Made by a program: the position numbers and the translations under genes. Under the pieces are notes generated by a model that worked only from the letters and a program-made list of their open reading frames with translations, was not told the origin of the DNA and searched no databases. A stretch of 23,471 bases of DNA from an uncultured Lachnospiraceae bacterium (GTDB lineage Bacteria; Bacillota; Clostridia; Lachnospirales; Lachnospiraceae): contig CAKRTC010000030.1 in NCBI GenBank assembly GCA_934402055.1, positions 1 to 23,471 on the forward strand. The letters run 5' to 3'. Below, piece after piece: positions 1 through 6,818 of the stretch; within the stretch, counting starts at the first letter, position 1, and each line of letters starts with the position of its first letter.

Positions 1-25
1 CTACGACTGCACTCCGGCTTTAATC

Positions 26-72
26 GATAAAAAGAAAGTATCAGACATGATTATAACACATGCCTGATACTT
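26..72 (-). terminator. Intrinsic terminator after the radical SAM gene
   Basis: On the minus strand the arms AAGTATCAG (72-64) and CTGATACTT (44-36) pair perfectly over 9 bp. After one mismatch, CATG pairs with CATG to extend the stem. The hairpin is followed by TTTCTTTTTAT, a clear U-tract. It lies 26 bases past the stop of the radical SAM gene and closes the long minus-strand unit. The plus-strand side is also T-rich but weaker, so bidirectional use is possible. Confidence 0.85.
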
Positions 73-98
73 ATTATGTCTATTTATATAAATTTTTA

Positions 99-974
99 TC
101 AGAAGCCTCTTGCCCACTCCGGACGAAGTCCTATATTGCCGGAAAGCGCCTGATCTATCTGATGCATCAAAGCTGCCTTATCCTCATTAAGTGTTCCTCT
201 TAAAGAAAGATAATTTGAAGCGTGATTCATGCGGAACACACATCCCGGACAATCCATCATGCTTATCATATCCTTAGTCTCTTTCAGAACCTCTGTTGAG
301 TCAAGCAGACTGAACTTACCGGAGTTGACCATCTCCTCAAGCGGAGTATCTTCGTGAACCTCAAGAGTAAGTACTCCTACATATTCCGGATTCATTGCTG
401 ACAGAGCCTTGGCTGTATCCTCAGCATGGCTGCGGCTTAATGTCTTGCCTCCGAGTCCTGCTATGGCAGTAACGGAAAGCTGCATACCTGCTGCCTTTGC
501 CTTAAGTCCGCCCTCAACTATCTGCGCCGAGGTAAAGCCCTTGGTCATAAGCTTAAGCACTTCGTCACTTCCCGACTCAAGTCCGAGATAAACCATACTG
601 AGTCCGTGCTCTCTGAGTGTTTTAAGCTCCTCCGGCTTCTTTATAAGCAGACTTCCCGGTGAAGCATAGGAAGTAACTCTCTCTACCGACGGATAGAGCT
701 TTGCAATCTCATCAAGTATGATAACAAGATCGTCTGTCTTACGTATCAGTGCATCTCCGTCAGCAAGGAAGATACGCTTAACTCTCCTGCCGTAGCTGCT
801 TGCCGCAACTTCTCTGAGGTCCTTAAGCACATCCTCTGTCGGTCTGTTATAAAATCTCTTTTCCTTATACATTGTGCAGAAAGCACAGGTATTATGACTG
901 CATCCAAGTGTGACCTGTATGATCAGGCTTGCCGCCTCACTCGGCGGTCTGTAGACATCTCCGTAATACTGCAT
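99..974 (-). CDS. Radical SAM family protein
   Basis: This is a 291-residue radical SAM enzyme whose substrate I cannot name. The [4Fe-4S]-binding cysteines are C25, C30 and C33 in GCSHNTCAFC. This is a CX4CX2C spacing, not the usual CX3CX2C, and it is shared by an uncharacterised group with the Elp3/MiaB-type core. Later conserved-looking elements are LADGDAL near residue 70, the GLESGS segment near 131-136 (probable SAM contact), and a second cysteine pair, C242 and C245, in CPGC. That pair could bind metal or take part in catalysis. The start is the ATG at 974, preceded by GAGGT at a good distance. It lies 9 bases after the threonine deaminase gene, so the two are probably co-transcribed, and it is followed by the operon terminator. 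Family assignment is firm; function is unknown. Confidence 0.9.
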   Translation of the reverse strand: MQYYGDVYRPPSEAASLIIQVTLGCSHNTCAFCTMYKEKRFYNRPTEDVLKDLREVAASSYGRRVKRIFLADGDALIRKTDDLVIILDEIAKLYPSVERVTSYASPGSLLIKKPEELKTLREHGLSMVYLGLESGSDEVLKLMTKGFTSAQIVEGGLKAKAAGMQLSVTAIAGLGGKTLSRSHAEDTAKALSAMNPEYVGVLTLEVHEDTPLEEMVNSGKFSLLDSTEVLKETKDMISMMDCPGCVFRMNHASNYLSLRGTLNEDKAALMHQIDQALSGNIGLRPEWARGF

Positions 975-983
975 TTATATACC

Positions 984-2201
984 TCAAAAATTAGTTCTTG
1001 TTATCCTCGGATTGTATCCTGCAACCTTCAGGGCCTTGAGTATCTGATCTCTGTGCTCATGTCCGAAAGCCTCAAGAGTGATTGTCAGCTCAACAGCGGC
1101 ATTTCTGTTGATGGATACGAACTGATTGTGTTCAAGCTTGATTACATTACCGTTTGCCTTGGCAATAACTCCCGATACTCTGTTAAGCTCGCCCGGCTTA
1201 TCCGGAAGCAGAACAGATACTGTAAATATACGTTCTCTGAGCACAAGTCCCTGCTTTACGACTGTACTCATAGTAATGACATCCATATTTCCGCCGGAAA
1301 GTACGCATACCACCTTTTTATCCTTGCAGTCGATATGACTGAGAGCAGCTGCCGTAAGGAGACCTGAGTTCTCAACTATCATCTTATGATTTTCTACCAT
1401 ATCAAGGAAGGCTGCTACAAGCTCTTCATCCGGAACAGTAACTACCGAGTCAAGATTCTTCTGAAGATAAGGGAATACGACATTTCCCGGTGTCTTGACT
1501 GCAGTACCGTCCGCAATGGTATTAACCGTAGGAAGTGTTGTCACCTTGCCGTTCTTGAGTGAAGCACTGAGGCAGGCTGCCCCCTCAGGCTCTACTCCTA
1601 TTACCTGAATGCGCGGGTTAAGGAGCTTTGCAAGTGTTGAGACACCTGTTGCAAGTCCGCCTCCTCCGACCGGAACAAGTATAATATCTACAAGCGGAAG
1701 TTCCTTGTATATCTCCATAGCTATAGTACCCTGTCCTGTAGCTACGGCCGGATCGTCAAAAGGATGAATAAAAGTATATCCATGCTCCTTGGCAAGAGAA
1801 AGTGCATGTTCACAGGCCTCGTCATAAACATCTCCGAACAGTACAACCTCTGCACCTAATGCCTTGGTCCTGTTGACCTTGATAAGCGGAGTGGTAGTAG
1901 GCATAACTATAACAGCCTTGCAGCCGTATCTCTTTGCTGCATATGCAACACCCTGTGCATGATTTCCTGCCGAAGCAGTAATAAGTCCCTTTTCTCTCTC
2001 TTCATCAGAAAGTGTACTTATCTTATAGTATGCGCCTCTTACCTTATATGCTCCGGTACGCTGCATATTTTCAGGCTTGAGATAAACCTTTGCACCTGTA
2101 CGCTCGCTGTAATAATCAGACAAAATCAGGTCTGTGTTAAGTGTAACCTTGTTAACCGCCTCGCAGGCTCTTTCAAATGCTTCTATTGTAAGCTCTGTCA
2201 T
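984..2201 (-). CDS. ilvA: Threonine ammonia-lyase (threonine deaminase) with ACT domain
   Basis: This PLP-dependent enzyme converts L-threonine to 2-oxobutanoate and ammonia, the first step toward isoleucine or of threonine catabolism. Its 405 residues comprise a fold-type II PLP domain (about 1-315) and one C-terminal ACT domain (about 325-402). The Schiff-base lysine is K53 in GAYKVRG. The phosphate-binding glycine loop is GGGG at 179-182, and LSGGNMD near 301-307 is also conserved. A single ACT domain and this length match the shorter, catabolic-like class rather than E. coli IlvA, which is about 514 residues with two ACT-like regions. The symbol could equally be tdcB. It starts 40 bases after trmD with no terminator between, and AAGGAAAG serves as ribosome binding site. 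No leader attenuator is visible, so it is probably read through from the ribosomal operon. Confidence 0.93.
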   Translation of the reverse strand: MTELTIEAFERACEAVNKVTLNTDLILSDYYSERTGAKVYLKPENMQRTGAYKVRGAYYKISTLSDEEREKGLITASAGNHAQGVAYAAKRYGCKAVIVMPTTTPLIKVNRTKALGAEVVLFGDVYDEACEHALSLAKEHGYTFIHPFDDPAVATGQGTIAMEIYKELPLVDIILVPVGGGGLATGVSTLAKLLNPRIQVIGVEPEGAACLSASLKNGKVTTLPTVNTIADGTAVKTPGNVVFPYLQKNLDSVVTVPDEELVAAFLDMVENHKMIVENSGLLTAAALSHIDCKDKKVVCVLSGGNMDVITMSTVVKQGLVLRERIFTVSVLLPDKPGELNRVSGVIAKANGNVIKLEHNQFVSINRNAAVELTITLEAFGHEHRDQILKALKVAGYNPRITRTNF

Positions 2202-2241
2202 TAATTTCTTTCCTTACTGCCGGAATCATTCTCGACTACTG

Positions 2242-3015
2242 TTATTCATTTGTATCCTGGGTTGTATCTTTTCTTTCTTCCAAAAGCTTCCTCAGGAATT
2301 TTTGTTCTTTCTTATCTAATACCGCCTCTTCAAGAAGGTCGGGACGCTTATCGAGAGTTCTGATTATTGACTGCTCTCTGCGCCATTTGTCTACATTTGC
2401 ATGGTGCCCCGATAAAAGTATATCCGGCACCTTGAGTCCCATATATTCCTCGGGACGCGAATACTGCGGATACTCAAGCAGATTGTCATGGAAGGATTCG
2501 ATTTCCGCCGAATCGCTGCTTCCGAGCACTCCCGGAATAAGTCTCGATATACAATCTATCATGGTGACCGCAGGAAGCTCTCCGCCTGTCAATATAAAGT
2601 CGCCGATCGATACTTCCTCAACCTGAAGCAGCTCCAACGCTCTCTCATCTATGCCTTCGTAGTGACCGCATAAAAATACAAGCTCGTCTTCCTTTGCCAA
2701 CTCCCTGGCAAAAGCCTGATCAAAGCGTCTGCCCTGCGGTGACATATAGAGCACGCGCGGTCGTTTTTTCCTTTCCTCATCGATCATGGAGCATACAGCC
2801 TTATAACAATCATAAACAGGCTGCACCTGCATAACCATGCCTGCGCCGCCTCCGTACGGATAATCATCGGTCTTGCCGTGCTTCTCCGTTGTATATTCAC
2901 GTATATCCACGGCTCTTACCTTGATAAGACCCTTGCTGATGGCTCTGCCTGTTATGCTGTGAGATATGCTCGAGTCTATCATCTCCGGAAAGAGCGTCAT
3001 TACATAAAAATCCAT
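2242..3015 (-). CDS. trmD: tRNA (guanine-37-N1)-methyltransferase
   Basis: TrmD methylates G37 of tRNAs that read CNN codons, using SAM, and so prevents frameshifting. At 257 residues it is the normal length. Diagnostic segments of the SPOUT knot are YPYGGGAGM (53-61), CGHYEGIDERA (116-126) and SIGDFILTGGE (136-146), followed by LLEYPQYSRP (179-188), which leads into the C-terminal domain with HHANVDKWRR. The ATG at 3015 lies 3 bases past the rimM stop, and its GGAG ribosome binding site sits inside the end of rimM, which suggests translational coupling. The C-terminal tail (ERKDTTQDTNE) is polar and probably disordered. In many Firmicutes rplS follows trmD; here ilvA follows instead. Confidence 0.97.
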   Translation of the reverse strand: MDFYVMTLFPEMIDSSISHSITGRAISKGLIKVRAVDIREYTTEKHGKTDDYPYGGGAGMVMQVQPVYDCYKAVCSMIDEERKKRPRVLYMSPQGRRFDQAFARELAKEDELVFLCGHYEGIDERALELLQVEEVSIGDFILTGGELPAVTMIDCISRLIPGVLGSSDSAEIESFHDNLLEYPQYSRPEEYMGLKVPDILLSGHHANVDKWRREQSIIRTLDKRPDLLEEAVLDKKEQKFLRKLLEERKDTTQDTNE

Positions 3016-3018
3016 GGC

Positions 3019-3534
3019 TTAGAGCTCCAGAAGTCCGTCCATAAGATGCACGGTCATCACATTTTTATCGATATCGGTATCGAGTATACACTGCTTGATT
3101 GCAGGGAGCAGTAATTCCTTGCCGCCTTCACGCTCAACAACATATACGTCATTGGCTCCGGTCTCCATAACATCCTTGACCGTACCGAGTCTTACTCCGT
3201 CGTCGGTAACGACATCCATACCTATAATATCGGCAATGTAGTACTCTCCGTCCTCAAGCTCCGCACCCTCTTCTCTCGGTATATAGAGCTCGGCGCCTTT
3301 TAAAGCCTCTACCTCATTGATGTCGTTGTAGCCCTTAAGCTTAAGGATAACTATATCCTTAAAAAACTTTACTCCCGCCACCTTGACATCACCTATGGTT
3401 CTGCCCTGCTGTATGATATTTACATGAGTTATTTCATTAAAACGCAAAGGAGAGTCTGTGGTCGGATAGACCTTAACCTCTCCTTTAATTCCATGCGGTT
3501 TTATAATAACTCCTACTCTGAGATCTGTTGTCAT
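3019..3534 (-). CDS. rimM: 16S rRNA processing / ribosome maturation factor RimM
   Basis: RimM binds ribosomal protein S19 in the 30S head and helps the 3' domain of 16S rRNA mature. The 171-residue protein shows the N-terminal RimM barrel with HGIKGEVKV (14-22) and a C-terminal PRC-barrel. The PRC-barrel begins near EYYIADIIGM (97-106) and ends with ELLLPAI (140-146) and the DTDI segment. The conserved tyrosine pair Y98-Y99 is the usual S19-interaction signature of the family. It lies between khpA (35 bases upstream) and trmD (3 bases downstream), the classic arrangement. The start is the ATG at 3534. Confidence 0.95.
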   Translation of the reverse strand: MTTDLRVGVIIKPHGIKGEVKVYPTTDSPLRFNEITHVNIIQQGRTIGDVKVAGVKFFKDIVILKLKGYNDINEVEALKGAELYIPREEGAELEDGEYYIADIIGMDVVTDDGVRLGTVKDVMETGANDVYVVEREGGKELLLPAIKQCILDTDIDKNVMTVHLMDGLLEL

Positions 3535-3569
3535 AAAATCTGCATCCGTATTCTTAAATTGCTCGGAAA

Positions 3570-3797
3570 TTATCCGATATCAACTATTACCTTAAGCTTA
3601 TCGCGTGAAGCAGCTGCATTGAGCACCTGTCTGATAGCCTTTGCTACCCTGCCTGACTTACCGATAACCTTGCCCATGTCTGACTGGGCTACCTTGAGGT
3701 TGAGGATGATCACGTCGTTCTTACGCTCTTCGGTGACCATAACCTCTTCCTTATTATCGACAAGAGACTTTGCAATAGCCTCTAAAACCTCTTTCAT
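3570..3797 (-). CDS. khpA: KH-domain RNA-binding protein KhpA
   Basis: This is a 75-residue single-KH-domain protein (formerly YlqC). KhpA partners KhpB/Jag to bind RNA and influences cell elongation and division in several Gram-positive bacteria. The RNA-binding GxxG loop is GKSG at 46-49 within GKVIGKSGR. A GTG codon lies two codons further upstream (3803), but the ATG at 3797 is preferred because AGAGGTG then falls at the right distance as ribosome binding site. It sits in its standard place between rpsP and rimM. A weak 5-bp hairpin covers the end of the gene and is unlikely to terminate transcription. Confidence 0.93.
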   Translation of the reverse strand: MKEVLEAIAKSLVDNKEEVMVTEERKNDVIILNLKVAQSDMGKVIGKSGRVAKAIRQVLNAAASRDKLKVIVDIG

Positions 3798-3824
3798 AGC
3801 CACCTCTTTGATTGCCGGAATTAA

Positions 3825-4070
3825 TTACTTTGAAATACCTGCAATCTTGAGAAGCTTATCACATGTAGCTGTCGGAGTAGCACCGTTTGCAAGCCACTTC
3901 TTAGCAGCCTCTGCATCGATCTTAACTACGCTCTCTGCCTGATTAGGATCATAGTAACCGATCTCCTCGATGAATCTTCCGTTACGTGGTGCTCTTGAAT
4001 CTGCAACTACTACTCTGTAGAAAGGCTTCTTCTTTGCTCCGAGTCTTCTTAATCTGATCTTTACTGACAT
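3825..4070 (-). CDS. rpsP: 30S ribosomal protein S16
   Basis: S16 is an early-assembly protein of the 30S body that binds 16S rRNA. The 81-residue sequence begins MSVKIRLRRLGAKKKPFYRV, the hallmark start of the family, and continues with ADSRAPRNGRFIEEIGYYDP. Length and sequence are fully typical. The start is the ATG at 4070 with AAGGAG 7 bases upstream. The gene follows ffh after 37 bases and precedes khpA by 27 bases, the usual Firmicutes order. Confidence 0.98.
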   Translation of the reverse strand: MSVKIRLRRLGAKKKPFYRVVVADSRAPRNGRFIEEIGYYDPNQAESVVKIDAEAAKKWLANGATPTATCDKLLKIAGISK

Positions 4071-4107
4071 TTTAATTCTCCTTAAAAATGATTATTAATA
4101 TTATATT

Positions 4108-5463
4108 TTAGAACATCCCGCCGCCGCGGAACATATTCTTACCGAATAAATTGCCCAGATTGCCGTGCTTACGCATTCCGTTCATCTGCTTCATAAGCTT
4201 CTGCATCTGTTCAAACTGCTTGACCATACGGTTGACCTCGGCTATATCAACTCCGGCACCGTTGGCTATACGACGTTTTCTCGAAGGACTCATTAGCTTT
4301 GGATTGGCACGTTCCTTCTTTGTCATACTGAGGATAATGGCCTCGATCTTATCGAACTGCTTCTGATCTACCGAGCTTGCGTCAAAGCCCTTCATACCTG
4401 GAAGCATAGACATAATGGAAGCAAGACCTCCCATCTTCTTCATCTGGTTCATCTGAGTAAGGAAATCGTCATAGGTAAACTGTCCCTTTCGCAGATTCTC
4501 GCTTACCTTCTTCTGCTCCTCGATATCGGCAGTCTGCTCGGCCTTCTCGATAAGAGAAAGCACATCACCCATACCGATGATACGTGAAGCCATACGATCC
4601 GGATAAAACTCCTGAAGATCTGAGAGCTTCTCTCCCATACCTGCATAATACACAGGCTTACCTGTAACAGCCTTGATAGAGAGTACGGCACCGCCTCTTG
4701 TGTCACCGTCAAGCTTGGTAACTATAAGACCGTCAACTCCGACCTTGTCGGAGAAGTCCTGTGCGACCGAAACCGCATCCTGACCTGTCATTGCATCTAC
4801 CGTAAGCATTGTATAGTCTACATTGACATTGGCCTTGATGTCCTGAAGTTCCTTCATCATCTCTTCATCAACATGAAGACGTCCCGCCGTATCGATTATC
4901 AATACGCTGAAGGAATTCCTGACCGCATAGTCATACGCCTGCCTTGCTATCTCTACCGGGCTCACATCCGAGCCGAGTGTAAATACCTCAAGTCCTAGCT
5001 GTTCCGCATTGACCTCCAACTGCTTTATCGCAGCCGGTCTGTATACGTCGCCTGCGGCAAGGAGCACTCTTCGTCCTGCTGACTTAAACTTTCCTCCGAG
5101 CTTGGCAGCTGTTGTCGTCTTACCTGCACCCTGAAGACCTGCCATCATTATGACAGTGACCTGATTGGTCGGCTTAAGCTCAAGTAAAGCAGGCTCACCG
5201 CCCATAAGCTCTACAAGCTGTTCACGCACGATCTTGATGACCATCTGTGCCGGAGACAGACTGTTCAGTATCTCTGCTCCTACAGCCTTGCTCTCTGTAT
5301 CACGCACAAACTGCTTAACGACCTTGAAGTTGACATCTGCCTCTAAGAGAGCCAGCTTAACTTCCTTCATCGCCTCGTGAACATCTTCCTCACTCAGCTT
5401 TCCCTTGCCTCGGAGATTCTTGAATATATTTTGTAATTTATCGGATAAACTCTCAAAAGCCAT
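4108..5463 (-). CDS. ffh: Signal recognition particle protein Ffh (SRP54)
   Basis: Ffh is the GTPase of the signal recognition particle. It binds SRP RNA and hydrophobic signal sequences and docks with FtsY at the membrane. In its 451 residues I see the N-terminal helical bundle (1-95) and the G domain with P-loop GLQGAGKT (109-116), GDVYRPAA (138-145), DTAGR (191-195) and TKLD (249-252). The methionine-rich M domain runs from about 325 to 440, with the RNA-binding SPSRKRRIANGAG (392-404) and MQKLMKQMNGM. The tail ends in a Gly/Met-rich FRGGGMF. It lies 8 bases after ylxM and shares that gene's promoter. The receptor gene ftsY lies just upstream in a separate transcription unit. Confidence 0.98.
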   Translation of the reverse strand: MAFESLSDKLQNIFKNLRGKGKLSEEDVHEAMKEVKLALLEADVNFKVVKQFVRDTESKAVGAEILNSLSPAQMVIKIVREQLVELMGGEPALLELKPTNQVTVIMMAGLQGAGKTTTAAKLGGKFKSAGRRVLLAAGDVYRPAAIKQLEVNAEQLGLEVFTLGSDVSPVEIARQAYDYAVRNSFSVLIIDTAGRLHVDEEMMKELQDIKANVNVDYTMLTVDAMTGQDAVSVAQDFSDKVGVDGLIVTKLDGDTRGGAVLSIKAVTGKPVYYAGMGEKLSDLQEFYPDRMASRIIGMGDVLSLIEKAEQTADIEEQKKVSENLRKGQFTYDDFLTQMNQMKKMGGLASIMSMLPGMKGFDASSVDQKQFDKIEAIILSMTKKERANPKLMSPSRKRRIANGAGVDIAEVNRMVKQFEQMQKLMKQMNGMRKHGNLGNLFGKNMFRGGGMF

Positions 5464-5471
5464 ACTGTAAA

Positions 5472-5711
5472 TTAACTCTCTTCCGCAAGCTTCTTCTCCA
5501 GCAGATGCAGCTTGTCCTCATATCCCTCGAGTATCTTGTCGCATCTGTGAATAAGATCGTGTACGCCCTGTCTGGTAATGCCGTGCAGCTCGCCTATCTC
5601 TGACAGAGACAGATCGTCGTTGACCAGCTCACCATATATCGTCCTCTGATGTTCGGTCAGAAGCTCGCCGTATAGATCATATAACATTCCCTGTCTTACG
5701 ATTTTTTCCAT
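5472..5711 (-). CDS. ylxM: UPF0122 family putative DNA-binding protein YlxM
   Basis: This is a small predicted helix-turn-helix protein (sigma-70 region-4 like) that accompanies ffh in Firmicutes and is thought to modulate SRP-related expression. The 79 residues contain YGELLTEHQRTIY and the HTH segment LSLSEIGELHGITRQGVHDLI, then a C-terminal helix. The family is often nearer 100-110 residues, so the tail is short. A TTG at 5750 would give 13 more residues, but those overlap the promoter and a terminator stem. The ATG at 5711 matches the family start. With the consensus promoter just upstream, the transcript would start only about 3-5 bases before this ATG, and no Shine-Dalgarno sequence is visible. 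Confidence 0.9.
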   Translation of the reverse strand: MEKIVRQGMLYDLYGELLTEHQRTIYGELVNDDLSLSEIGELHGITRQGVHDLIHRCDKILEGYEDKLHLLEKKLAEES

Positions 5712-5721
5712 AACAGCGTTT

Positions 5722-5750
5722 ATTATATAGACATAAAAAGAGGGTGTCAA
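5722..5750 (-). promoter_or_regulatory. Perfect consensus sigma-A promoter for the ylxM-ffh operon
   Basis: On the minus strand TTGACA (5750-5745) is followed after exactly 17 bases by TATAAT (5727-5722), both perfect matches to consensus. Initiation would be expected near 5716-5714, almost at the ylxM ATG (5711-5709). The -35 hexamer lies at the junction of the loop and descending arm of the ftsY terminator. Confidence 0.88.
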
Positions 5751-5773
5751 GTAGTATTTCTTTACACCCTCTT
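5733..5773 (-). terminator. Intrinsic terminator of the rpmF-smc-ftsY unit
   Basis: On the minus strand AAGAGGGTGT (5773-5764) pairs perfectly with ACACCCTCTT (5747-5738), a 10-bp stem with a 16-base loop. It is followed by TTTTATG. It lies about 110 bases past ftsY and overlaps the ylxM promoter, so one unit ends where the next begins. The sequence between the ftsY stop and this hairpin holds no supported gene. Confidence 0.85.
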
Positions 5774-5884
5774 GTAATTCTTATTTAATACCGCTAACAG
5801 TTTATCCGACTGCCTTAAACTGTCCCATATCTGCTTAGGATGTTCGCAAGCTGAAATCTCAGACTATATCGGATACACTATATA

Positions 5885-6802
5885 TCAGTAGAAGATCGCC
5901 CTTATAAATTCCTCGGGATCGAATTTCTGAAGATCGTCGGCATGCTCTCCGACTCCTATATACTTGACCGGAATGTCAAACTCATTGGCAATGGCGATAA
6001 CTATTCCTCCCTTTGCCGAGCCGTCCATCTTGGTAAGTATTATTCCTGTAGGCTCACATACCTGCTTGAATTCTCTTACCTGAGAAAGAGCATTCTGTCC
6101 GGTAGTGGCATCAAGTACGAGCAACACTTCCTTTCTTACATCCGGAAGCTTCTTCTCGAATATCCTGTTGATCTTGGCAAGCTCATCCATAAGATTCTTC
6201 TTGTTATGAAGGCGTCCCGCAGTATCGCAGATAAGTATATCCGCATCTTTACTCTCAAAGGCTGAGACTGCATCATATACGACAGCTGCCGGATCCGAGC
6301 CTTCCTCGTGTCCTATAAGATCACAGCCGGTCCTCTCAGCCCATACCTCAAGCTGCTCTCTCGCACCGGCTCTGAAGGTATCCGCTGCTGCAAGTATGAC
6401 CTTCTTGCCGTTTTCCTTAAAGCTCATGGCAAGCTTGCCAATGGATGTGGTCTTACCTACTCCGTTTACTCCGATCACAAGTATGACTGTCTTTTGTTCT
6501 CCGAGATCAAAGGTCTCATCGGTATCGCCCGCACGTTTCATAGCATCGGAAAGAGTCTTGATAAGAGCATTCTTAACATCATCTCTGTCCTTAAGATGCT
6601 CCTCCCTGATCCTGCTCTTCATCTCGGAAACGATCTTATCCGAAGCATTTACACCGACATCTGCCATGATGAGCATTTCCTCAAGATCATCAAAGAAATC
6701 ATCATCAACCTGCGAATAATCTCCGAATACCGAGTCAAGTCCGTTAGCAATATTTGTTCTTGTTTTCTCAAGTCCTTCCTTGAGCTTATCAAAAAATCCC
6801 AT
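5885..6802 (-). CDS. ftsY: Signal recognition particle receptor FtsY
   Basis: FtsY is the membrane-associated GTPase that receives ribosome-SRP complexes through Ffh and hands them to SecYEG. The 305-residue protein has the NG core: a helical N domain from about residue 10 to 95, P-loop GVNGVGKTT (111-119), AAADTFRAGAREQLEVW (138-154), DTAGR (193-197) and TKMDG (257-261). It starts directly with MGFFDKLKEGLEKTR, an amphipathic membrane-targeting helix, and lacks the long acidic A domain of E. coli FtsY, as is usual in Firmicutes. The start is the ATG at 6802 with AGGAG upstream. The gene lies 16 bases after smc, a common pairing in this phylum. Confidence 0.97.
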   Translation of the reverse strand: MGFFDKLKEGLEKTRTNIANGLDSVFGDYSQVDDDFFDDLEEMLIMADVGVNASDKIVSEMKSRIREEHLKDRDDVKNALIKTLSDAMKRAGDTDETFDLGEQKTVILVIGVNGVGKTTSIGKLAMSFKENGKKVILAAADTFRAGAREQLEVWAERTGCDLIGHEEGSDPAAVVYDAVSAFESKDADILICDTAGRLHNKKNLMDELAKINRIFEKKLPDVRKEVLLVLDATTGQNALSQVREFKQVCEPTGIILTKMDGSAKGGIVIAIANEFDIPVKYIGVGEHADDLQKFDPEEFIRAIFY

Positions 6803-6818
6803 CTTAAGATTCTCCTGT

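Noticed and set aside
5712..5750. N-terminal extension of YlxM from a TTG codon at 5750.
   Set aside because: It would be encoded by the promoter and terminator stem, and the family starts at the later ATG.
5774..5884. Possible small RNA such as SRP RNA between ftsY and ylxM, given the ffh/ftsY context.
   Set aside because: No SRP Alu or helix 8 motif (GGAA tetraloop with its asymmetric loop) or stable long stem was found.
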